This document shows, piece by piece, positions 1 to 6,502 of a stretch of DNA of 64,000 bases. A program made the translations under genes and the position numbers. The notes under the pieces were generated by a model. It was given only the letters and a program-made list of their open reading frames with translations, was not told the origin of the DNA and did not search any database. The stretch covers positions 62,001 to 126,000 of the forward strand of contig JANWZS010000002.1 of NCBI GenBank assembly GCA_025054855.1. The letters are read 5' to 3'. This DNA is from Candidatus Nitrosocaldus sp. (GTDB taxonomy: Archaea > Thermoproteota > Nitrososphaeria > Nitrososphaerales > Nitrosocaldaceae). Every line of letters begins with the position of its first letter. Position 1 is the first letter of the stretch.

Positions 1-82
1 CACTGGATGTGAAATTATCTTGATAACATTATAAAGTATGGTTGCCTACATATCTTATTGCATCTTCTGTAGGAGGAGGGGC

Positions 83-238
83 ATGCCTATAGAGATCATA
101 TGCAGCAAGTGTGGCGCACTGATCTCTACTATCTCTATATTGAAGCCAGTGAAGGATATAATGAAGAGCAGCAATAGATGTCCATCGTGTGGTACACAGC
201 TGCTTGCCGACTTTGTTATAGAGGTAACTAGGTTCTAA
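83..238 (+). CDS. small zinc-ribbon protein
   Basis: A 51-residue protein with two CxxC knuckles (CSKCG near the N-terminus and CPSCG about 30 residues later), the pattern of a four-cysteine zinc ribbon. The reading frame is open further upstream to 38, but the ATG at 83 follows a purine-rich GGAGGAGG stretch and starts directly before the zinc knuckle, so it is preferred. No catalytic residues are visible. Small zinc ribbons of this kind are common in archaea and often act in protein or nucleic-acid contacts; no specific role can be assigned here. Confidence 0.6.
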   Translation: MPIEIICSKCGALISTISILKPVKDIMKSSNRCPSCGTQLLADFVIEVTRF

Positions 239-306
239 CTACAAGCCATGGGCTGTGTTACATCGCTAGTCTATCCACCGTATGTGCATACCAGAGATTC
301 ACTTAC

Positions 307-504
307 TTACTCAACCACCCTTGCAAGCATCACGTGTATGGTCTTGCCATCATCATCTACATCGACATGCATCCTCATCCTACCAGTTATCATCAACCCG
401 TAAGGCGCAGGGTGTATCACAGCGACTATCCTACCCCCATCCCATACCTCCACCATGTACTCATCCCTTCTACCATACTCCATGGCAAGCCTGAACTCTA
501 CCAT
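307..504 (-). CDS. small hypothetical protein downstream of the Rieske gene
   Basis: A 65-residue ORF that starts 7 nt after the stop of the Rieske gene on the same strand and so could be co-transcribed with it. Composition is ordinary for a soluble, mixed alpha/beta protein, with alternating charged and hydrophobic residues and no membrane segment. I do not recognise a family. The tight spacing and native codon use (AGG, ATA) argue that it is real rather than a shadow ORF. Confidence 0.5.
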   Translation of the reverse strand: MVEFRLAMEYGRRDEYMVEVWDGGRIVAVIHPAPYGLMITGRMRMHVDVDDDGKTIHVMLARVVE

Positions 505-511
505 ACACTAC

Positions 512-865
512 CTAGATATGCAGATAGATATATCCATCATCCCTGACCTCTACCCTGTAGATCCTCAGATCACCTGCCCTATACCACTCTGGGTCCTGAT
601 CTGGCCAGTCATTCCCATCGTGCCATGGTCTGATCTTAACCAGTCTACCAGTATCTATATCGAACTCAAAGCCATGTAGTGGGCATACTATGCAGTTCCC
701 GTTGAAGTGCCCTCTATGGAGATAGGCGTAGCGGTGGGGGCAGTGGGCATCGCATGCGAATACCCTCCCGTCATGCTTGCCAACGACGTACTCCTTGCCA
801 TCTACCCTGACCAGCACCATGGACTCATCATCGATCTCATCCAACCTGCATATCCTGACGGGCAC
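512..865 (-). CDS. Rieske [2Fe-2S] ferredoxin-like protein
   Basis: A 117-residue soluble Rieske protein. The two cluster-binding motifs are visible: CPH (C42, H44) and CPLH (C61, H64), separated by 16 residues as in NirD-like and dioxygenase-type Rieske ferredoxins. There is no signal peptide or membrane anchor, so it should be a cytoplasmic electron carrier rather than a cytochrome bc1 subunit. It diverges from the thioredoxin-reductase gene, and the 62-nt gap has a TATA-like AT tract near 888-904 that could serve both directions. The partner oxygenase or reductase is not evident in the window. Confidence 0.85.
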   Translation of the reverse strand: MPVRICRLDEIDDESMVLVRVDGKEYVVGKHDGRVFACDAHCPHRYAYLHRGHFNGNCIVCPLHGFEFDIDTGRLVKIRPWHDGNDWPDQDPEWYRAGDLRIYRVEVRDDGYIYLHI

Positions 866-927
866 AGCAGAGAGATCTTGTAGGGAGTTTTTAAATGTTA
901 AATATGGACTCGATCAGTCTATTGCAT

Positions 928-1872
928 ATGTACGATGTGATAGTCGTTGGAGGGGGTGCAGCAGGTCTAACTGCAGCGCTCTACACCTCGAGGCAGGGTA
1001 TGAGCACTCTAGTCCTTACAAAGGATATAGGGGGGCAGGCTATACTGACACCAAGCATAGAGAACTATCCAGGGTTCGAGAGTATAAGCGGGTTAGAGTT
1101 TGCAGAGCGTGTGAAGGAGCAGGCAGAGAGGTTCAATGCGGAGTTCAGGTATGAGGAGGTTAATGGTATAGAGGCTATGGACGGTTACTATGTGGTGAAG
1201 AGTGCGTTGGGTGAGTATGAGTGCATATCAGTGATACTAGCATTCGGCAAGACGCCTAGGGACCTCAACGTCCCTGGGGAGGCTAGGCTTGTAGGCAAGG
1301 GCGTATCATATTGTGCTGTATGCGATGCACCGCTCTTCAAGGGCAAGAGGGTTGCGGTGGTTGGTGTGGGTGACCCTGCCCTGGATGCTACGCTCATGCT
1401 CTGCAGGATAGCAGAGAAGGTATACCTCATATCCAGGGGTTCAGCGCTCGTAGGGCATGAAGACCTGATGGGCATGTGCTCAAGCGTCAAGAACGTTGAA
1501 GTGCTCCTGCGTGCAAACGTGCTCGAGATACTTGGTGATAGCAGGGTCAAGGGTATAAGGGTCAGGGATGCAGCGGGTATGAAGGAGATAGAGGTTGATG
1601 GTGTCTTTGTGGAACTTGGGTATGTGGCAAGGACCGAGTGGCTCAAGGGGTTGGTTGAGTTGAATGGGAAGGGCGAGATAATAGTTAATAAGAACCAGGA
1701 GACGTCTAGGGCAGGTATATTCGCTGCTGGCGATGTAACCGATACGGAGTTCAAGCAGCTCGTGATCTCTGCTGGGGAGGGTGCAAAGGCTGGGCTTGCA
1801 GCGTACAACTACGTGCAGAGGCTGAAGGGTAGACCAGCAGTCAGGTCTGACTGGAAGACGCTCCTAAAGTGA
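928..1872 (+). CDS. trxB: thioredoxin reductase (NAD(P)H, FAD)
   Basis: A thioredoxin-reductase-type flavoprotein of 314 residues. An N-terminal FAD-binding GGGAAG (residues 8-13) is followed by an NAD(P) domain carrying the redox-active CAVC at residues 129-132, then the C-terminal FAD motif around AAGDV. It should pass electrons from NAD(P)H to thioredoxin or a glutaredoxin-like protein in the cytoplasm. The frame is open from 895. The ATG at 928 is preferred because it lies directly before the Rossmann strand and has a TATA-like TTAAAT about 26 nt upstream, fitting a leaderless transcript. No thioredoxin gene is nearby. Confidence 0.88.
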   Translation: MYDVIVVGGGAAGLTAALYTSRQGMSTLVLTKDIGGQAILTPSIENYPGFESISGLEFAERVKEQAERFNAEFRYEEVNGIEAMDGYYVVKSALGEYECISVILAFGKTPRDLNVPGEARLVGKGVSYCAVCDAPLFKGKRVAVVGVGDPALDATLMLCRIAEKVYLISRGSALVGHEDLMGMCSSVKNVEVLLRANVLEILGDSRVKGIRVRDAAGMKEIEVDGVFVELGYVARTEWLKGLVELNGKGEIIVNKNQETSRAGIFAAGDVTDTEFKQLVISAGEGAKAGLAAYNYVQRLKGRPAVRSDWKTLLK

Positions 1873-1938
1873 GTAATAAATAAATAAATAAATAAATATT
1901 TCAATTATTCGTCCATTCACCGATTTCCTTCCTCTTCT

Positions 1939-2403
1939 TCAATCCTTGCTTGAGGTATCCTTCATCATGCTCCTCATAGCACTCATCAGCGTATAGATCT
2001 CAGGGCTCCTCATCAGAGCAAGAAGCTCGAGTATGCTAACCTTCTTCCTCCTCCTCCTCTCCCTTTCCTTCTCTACCCCCTTGATCTCCCTATACATAGC
2101 GCTCAACGCCCTAGGCATCCTCTCCGCAAGCTCAAGGAGCACTGGCTGCTCAATCCTGCTGAGCATATATAAGAGCATCATCAGGTTCCCTATGGCAGCC
2201 ATCACCTCTGCTCTGGCCATGTAGTTGAAACCCTCATCGAACCCCTCAGCAAGCCCTTCGAGAGCAGCGAGTATACCACTCTCCTTCAACCTTGTGAGCG
2301 TTCTGAGTATACTCTCTATAGCATCTGAGTTCTCCGCAAGCATATCCAATAGCCTGATTATCCTATCAGCCTTCTCCTCTGGTATGTTGAGTGTCAATGC
2401 CAT
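1939..2403 (-). CDS. DUF1641 family protein, partner of the SQR-like flavoprotein
   Basis: A 154-residue, mostly helical protein with the pattern of DUF1641. The central part is rich in Leu/Met/Ala (around residues 55-100), and a strongly basic segment RRRRKK follows near residue 120. DUF1641 genes are typically found next to sulfide:quinone oxidoreductases or formate dehydrogenases in archaea. Here it begins 13 nt after the stop of the SQR-like gene, which supports an operon. Function of the family is unknown; a role in membrane association or regulation of the flavoprotein is inference. Confidence 0.7.
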   Translation of the reverse strand: MALTLNIPEEKADRIIRLLDMLAENSDAIESILRTLTRLKESGILAALEGLAEGFDEGFNYMARAEVMAAIGNLMMLLYMLSRIEQPVLLELAERMPRALSAMYREIKGVEKERERRRRKKVSILELLALMRSPEIYTLMSAMRSMMKDTSSKD

Positions 2404-2416
2404 CCAGAACCACCCC

Positions 2417-3589
2417 CTACCTGCCGAAGATCTCTGCGAACCACATCCTCTCGAATGCCATCTTTATGCCTCGGAACGCCTTCATGCCTCCAAGCATCCA
2501 GCAGTCAGGGTACCTTGCTTCTCCAGCCAGTACCTTAGAGAAGTCACAGAATACAGCAGTACCCATGTAGCCTATATCCATGACGCATATCCCGCTCCTG
2601 TTGTAGTTCATCGCCATGTATGCGCCAGAGAGCTCATCTGCTATCTGCGTAGCTATGTAATCCCCTTCAAAGTGTGCGAATACACCAGCCATGCCTATGC
2701 CTAGTGTAGGCGCTATGATATCTCCTAGCCCAAAGACATCATCGTACCTGCTGCTCCTCAGGTTCTTCCTTCTCACATCCATGTAGCCAGTAGCCTTGTC
2801 AGCGAGGTCACTTGCTGCAACAGCAGTAGATGGTACGTGTGGGGGTATAACAACAGCAAGGTCGTACTCTAGCACATCGCCATTATCTGCGATGATCCTC
2901 CTCCTCTCCCCATCTATGTGATCTATCCTCCAGTTTCCATGGAACGTTATCCTGTGCTGCACAAGGAAGTCACCGAATGCCCTCTGCATGAACGGGCCGA
3001 ATGGTTCCATTGGTACACTCCATGCGGGATGGAATACGCTTATCTCCGTCCTATCATCCACACCCCTCTGCTCAGATAGGTAGCGGAGCATCAGCGCAAG
3101 TTCGAACGGGGCTGGGGGGCACCTGTATGGGGTTGATGCAACACCTACCACAACCCTACCACCCTTGAACCCTGCCAAGGCATCCCTGAACCTTACAGCA
3201 TCACCCAACTCCCACGTATGGTGTGCATGCTCCATACCCTTCAGCATCTCAGGCCTCAACTCCGCCCCTAGGGAGACTACCAGGTAGTCATAATCTAGCA
3301 TCCTTGTACCTCCATTAACCTCTACACCAACACGCCTGTTGGATGCGTCTATGGACCTTACAGTACCATTGAGGAAGCCTACACCCTTCCTCTCAAGCAG
3401 GGCAAGCTCCCTCCTTACACCATCCGGCTCCCTAATGCCCATGGCAACCCAGAGGTACGATGGCCTGAACTCATGGTACCTGTTCCTATCGACTAGCGTG
3501 ATGCTGGCCTTGCCCTTGAGCATCCTGCTCAGCCTCGATGCAACTACTACTCCACCAGCACCACCACCGAGTATCAGTACCCTCTTCAT
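2417..3589 (-). CDS. sulfide:quinone oxidoreductase-like FAD protein
   Basis: A 390-residue flavoprotein of the NDH-2/SQR superfamily. The N-terminus has the FAD dinucleotide-binding motif GGGAGG (residues 8-13), and the second FAD motif lies in GLGDIIAP near residue 288. Cys157 in YRCPPAPFE and Cys335 in SGICVMDIG match two of the three cysteines that act in sulfide oxidation in SQRs. The first one, usually near residue 125, is not visible. It probably donates electrons to the quinone pool at the inner face of the membrane. The frame is open to 3652, but the ATG at 3589 starts the FAD strand directly. DUF1641 follows in the same operon. Confidence 0.75.
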   Translation of the reverse strand: MKRVLILGGGAGGVVVASRLSRMLKGKASITLVDRNRYHEFRPSYLWVAMGIREPDGVRRELALLERKGVGFLNGTVRSIDASNRRVGVEVNGGTRMLDYDYLVVSLGAELRPEMLKGMEHAHHTWELGDAVRFRDALAGFKGGRVVVGVASTPYRCPPAPFELALMLRYLSEQRGVDDRTEISVFHPAWSVPMEPFGPFMQRAFGDFLVQHRITFHGNWRIDHIDGERRRIIADNGDVLEYDLAVVIPPHVPSTAVAASDLADKATGYMDVRRKNLRSSRYDDVFGLGDIIAPTLGIGMAGVFAHFEGDYIATQIADELSGAYMAMNYNRSGICVMDIGYMGTAVFCDFSKVLAGEARYPDCWMLGGMKAFRGIKMAFERMWFAEIFGR

Positions 3590-3666
3590 CAGTTGTATAA
3601 TCTGCTGAGATGCTAATATCGTTTGTTGGTATTCCCAAGCCTGAGAACACAAAAAAGAGGGTAGGG

Positions 3667-4284
3667 TTAGCCGTGTACAGTTCTGAGGTGCTGCCCAGCG
3701 TGTGGGGACTCGCCTATGAACCTCCTCCTAAAGTGCGCAGATGGTCTTCCATATAGGAGCTCGAGGAACCACGCCTCATGCTCGATCTCCTCCTGCATTA
3801 TCCTCTGTGCTATATCGTATGTCCTTGGGTCCTTGCCATGTGTCATCTCACACACTGCAGCCCATGACTTTATGGCACACTGCTCAGCAGCAAGCAGAAC
3901 CTTTATTATCTCGTTTATATCCCTCCAGTTCGCTGGTAACTTGGCATCTGGGCATGCTGCCTTGTTAGCAAAGTCCCTTATATCCTCTGGGAGTGAGCCT
4001 CCCAACTCGTATATCCTTGGTACCATCGCCTCGAAGTGGTTCCTATCCTCTATCCTTGCATCCTCAACTATCTCCTTTATGCCCTCACCATCCAGTCCTA
4101 CACAGTGCATCCTGAGGATGGTGTAGTAGTAGTATGTTGTGAACTCTGCACTAACACCTGCTATGAGGAGATCGAGTAACTTCTTAACATCAACACCTGC
4201 CTGCTTTATGACCTGTACAGCAACCACATCATCCTCCTTAACCTGCATGGTCTTGGTGCTCTTAGGATCCTCCTTCCTGCTCAT
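3667..4284 (-). CDS. Dps-like/ferritin-like iron-binding protein
   Basis: A 205-residue four-helix-bundle protein of the ferritin/DPSL class. Carboxylate and histidine ligands recur along the helices: [28 protein letters not shown] and [12 protein letters not shown]. The last is a typical ExxHE-type diiron motif. DPSL proteins protect against peroxide and iron; this one ends in a conserved-looking His-rich tail ([13 protein letters not shown]). It is transcribed alone. A TTTAAA box sits 26 nt before the start, preceded by an inverted repeat that could be an operator. Confidence 0.8.
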   Translation of the reverse strand: MSRKEDPKSTKTMQVKEDDVVAVQVIKQAGVDVKKLLDLLIAGVSAEFTTYYYYTILRMHCVGLDGEGIKEIVEDARIEDRNHFEAMVPRIYELGGSLPEDIRDFANKAACPDAKLPANWRDINEIIKVLLAAEQCAIKSWAAVCEMTHGKDPRTYDIAQRIMQEEIEHEAWFLELLYGRPSAHFRRRFIGESPHAGQHLRTVHG

Positions 4285-4314
4285 ACCATAGATGGTAAGA
4301 GAAACGATTTAAAC

Positions 4315-4332
4315 TTTATCGTAAAGGATAAA
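4315..4332. promoter_or_regulatory. inverted repeat in the Dps-like gene promoter
   Basis: TTTATC and GATAAA form a perfect 6-bp inverted repeat separated by 6 nt. It lies immediately upstream of the TATA-like TTTAAA (4308-4313) of the Dps-like gene, where BRE contacts occur. Position fits an operator for a metal- or redox-responsive dimeric repressor; this is inference from layout only. Confidence 0.35.
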
Positions 4333-4416
4333 CCCGATTCGGTTAACTTTCATTGTACCTAGTGCTAAAATTATTTTACATAGTTAGTTTAATATGATGA
4401 GTGCTACTCAACCACA

Positions 4417-6435
4417 ATGGGTTTGACCAGTGATTATGCTGAGCGAGATGATGGAAGGGATAGCAACAGCATAGAACCAGTCTCCAAGCGTGTGAAGATG
4501 ATATTCTCAGTCATGGCCAATCCGAACAGGATAGATATACTGAGGATACTCAACTCCAAGGGCTCCCTTACATACTCTGACCTCAAGGCACAGGTAGGGT
4601 TCAGATCGAAGAAGGAGAGCGGCAAGTTCGCATACCACCTCAGGAAGCTCCTCAAGCACTCTCTAGTAGCACTGAACAGGGCTGAGAGGAAGTACGTGAT
4701 AACCAACAAGGGCAAGTTGATCCTCAACCTGACCAGGCAGATAGAGGAGAGGTCTGTGATGGAGAGCGGGAACATATACGTTAGGACTAGGGAGAGGATG
4801 GAGGAGTTCAATACGTACAAGATAACCCAGTCACTGGTCAGGGAGACGAACATGCCACCAGAACTGGCGCAGAAGATAAGCGAGGAGGTAGAGAACAGGG
4901 TTCATAGGATGCAGGGTGTGTACCTCACCACATCGCTCATAAGGGATATAATAGGTTCGGTACTCCTGGAGCATGGGCATGAGGATTACAGGAGCAGGTT
5001 CTCCACCATAGGCATACCGTTATCAGAGATGGTTGGCATGCTCTCTGATAAGAGCCATGATATGGACTCTGTCATCCATAACATAGCAGATGCACTACTC
5101 GAGGAGTACAACCTCTTCCACGTGATACCCAAGGACGTTGCGGATCTGCACCTCTCAGGGGATATAAGTATAGCAAACATCAGCAGTTGGTGCATGGTCC
5201 CAGATACCATATTCGCCAACATCAAGGAGATGCTTGATAGCAGCACCAGCGGTAGGTCACTTTACGGTATCGATGGGATAGATGACCCGATCATGAGGGT
5301 TGGTATGCTGTGCACAATCCTTGCAAGGTGTGCAGCAGAGGAGGTGGCGGTGTATGGGGTATCCGATCTGCTTGGACGTGATGGTGTAGATAGGGCAAGT
5401 ATGACGGGCGATAGGTTCGCTAGGATGCTCATGCTCATCTCATCCATGAGAGGCTCCAGGATATCCTTCCTGCTCAAGGAGTTCATCGAGTATGGTAGCA
5501 AGGGCATGGTTGGTGAGCTGCTGGATGGCTATGCTTACTACGTGAAGCATACGAGCTCACCCAGAGTCTCCATAGTGCTCCCTGCACATGACGGTGATGG
5601 GCATGCCATGTCAACAGAGTATGTGGATAAGATAGTGGATATATCATCCATGGGCGGGTCGGTAGCTGTGAGCGATCTACTCGTAGGGTCAAAGGGTCTG
5701 ATATGCAGGAGTAGGTATACTAACCTTGTACTGCACTCGCTCTCAATGAACCTACCTAGACTTGCGTACGAGTCGAATAACGATGAGGTGTACTTCAGGG
5801 CAAGGCTCGCACTACTCCTCAAACCCATAATGACTGCACTCTCATCACGAGAGGCTATGGTGATGGAGAATATGAGGCATGTACTCCCTGATGGCAGTAT
5901 GCTTGATACAGGCATGGTCATAAACATGGTGGACCTGCCTTCATCCATATCCAATGTGCTCAAGCATGATGATATCGTGGATGTGGCAAGGAAGGTTCAG
6001 AGGACATTGGTGGATAAGGGTAGGGAGATGGGGTATGGTATAAGCATAGCCATGATAGATGATGGTAGCGCATCAAGACTCTCCAGGCTTGATGGCGAGA
6101 GGTATGGGAGGTCACCCACGGGCAGCGAGTACACACAGGGGATAGAGGTGCATGCTGAGGATATGCACAGTACAGATGCAAGCAGCAGGATAGCGATGCT
6201 GAGCAACGTGCTAGATGGGGGAGTGACCATAACCTTGGATGTCAGCAATGTCAGCACTGCAGTTGCAAGGGATGCCATAAGCGATGCCATGGAGAGGTTC
6301 GGTTTCTTCAGGGTGATCAACAGGGGTGTTAGGGTGTGCAGCAGGTGTGGCTCAAGGTTCAACACCAGCATCACCATGTATGGTAGCATGAACAGATGCC
6401 CCAACTGCAAGGCACCAATTATAAGTATCAAATAA
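4417..6435 (+). CDS. winged-helix/ATP-cone protein on a degenerate class III RNR (NrdD) scaffold; probable RNR regulator
   Basis: A 672-residue protein with three parts. Residues about 20-105 form an ArsR-like winged helix (MANPNRIDILRIL, then YVITNKGKLILNL). Residues about 123-200 look like an ATP-cone, the dATP/ATP sensor of ribonucleotide reductases. The rest resembles the barrel of anaerobic NrdD, including the LHLSGDI motif, and ends in a four-Cys zinc ribbon (CSRCG, CPNCK). NrdD normally continues after this ribbon into the glycyl-radical loop; here the protein stops, so catalysis by the class III mechanism is impossible as written. It lies 67 nt upstream of nrdJ on the same strand. A transcription factor sensing dNTPs and controlling nrdJ is the best inference. 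Confidence 0.72.
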   Translation: MGLTSDYAERDDGRDSNSIEPVSKRVKMIFSVMANPNRIDILRILNSKGSLTYSDLKAQVGFRSKKESGKFAYHLRKLLKHSLVALNRAERKYVITNKGKLILNLTRQIEERSVMESGNIYVRTRERMEEFNTYKITQSLVRETNMPPELAQKISEEVENRVHRMQGVYLTTSLIRDIIGSVLLEHGHEDYRSRFSTIGIPLSEMVGMLSDKSHDMDSVIHNIADALLEEYNLFHVIPKDVADLHLSGDISIANISSWCMVPDTIFANIKEMLDSSTSGRSLYGIDGIDDPIMRVGMLCTILARCAAEEVAVYGVSDLLGRDGVDRASMTGDRFARMLMLISSMRGSRISFLLKEFIEYGSKGMVGELLDGYAYYVKHTSSPRVSIVLPAHDGDGHAMSTEYVDKIVDISSMGGSVAVSDLLVGSKGLICRSRYTNLVLHSLSMNLPRLAYESNNDEVYFRARLALLLKPIMTALSSREAMVMENMRHVLPDGSMLDTGMVINMVDLPSSISNVLKHDDIVDVARKVQRTLVDKGREMGYGISIAMIDDGSASRLSRLDGERYGRSPTGSEYTQGIEVHAEDMHSTDASSRIAMLSNVLDGGVTITLDVSNVSTAVARDAISDAMERFGFFRVINRGVRVCSRCGSRFNTSITMYGSMNRCPNCKAPIISIK

Positions 6436-6482
6436 GTTGTTGTGCTGCTCTAGCATGGGCATTCAGTAGAGTTCAAATAAGG

Positions 6483-6494
6483 ATTCCTAGGAAT
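6483..6494. promoter_or_regulatory. perfect 12-bp palindrome in the nrdJ promoter
   Basis: ATTCCTAGGAAT is self-complementary over 12 bp. It lies between a TATA-like TCAAATAA (6473-6480, centred 26 nt before the ATG) and the nrdJ start at 6503. That is the site where a bound dimer would block a leaderless archaeal promoter. The preceding gene encodes a winged-helix ATP-cone protein, an obvious candidate ligand. Confidence 0.5.
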
Positions 6495-6502
6495 ATACAA
6501 TA

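Noticed and set aside
1873-1898. functional element in the TAAA repeats after trxB
   Set aside because: Simple repeat with no stem or conserved box; probably low-complexity intergenic DNA.
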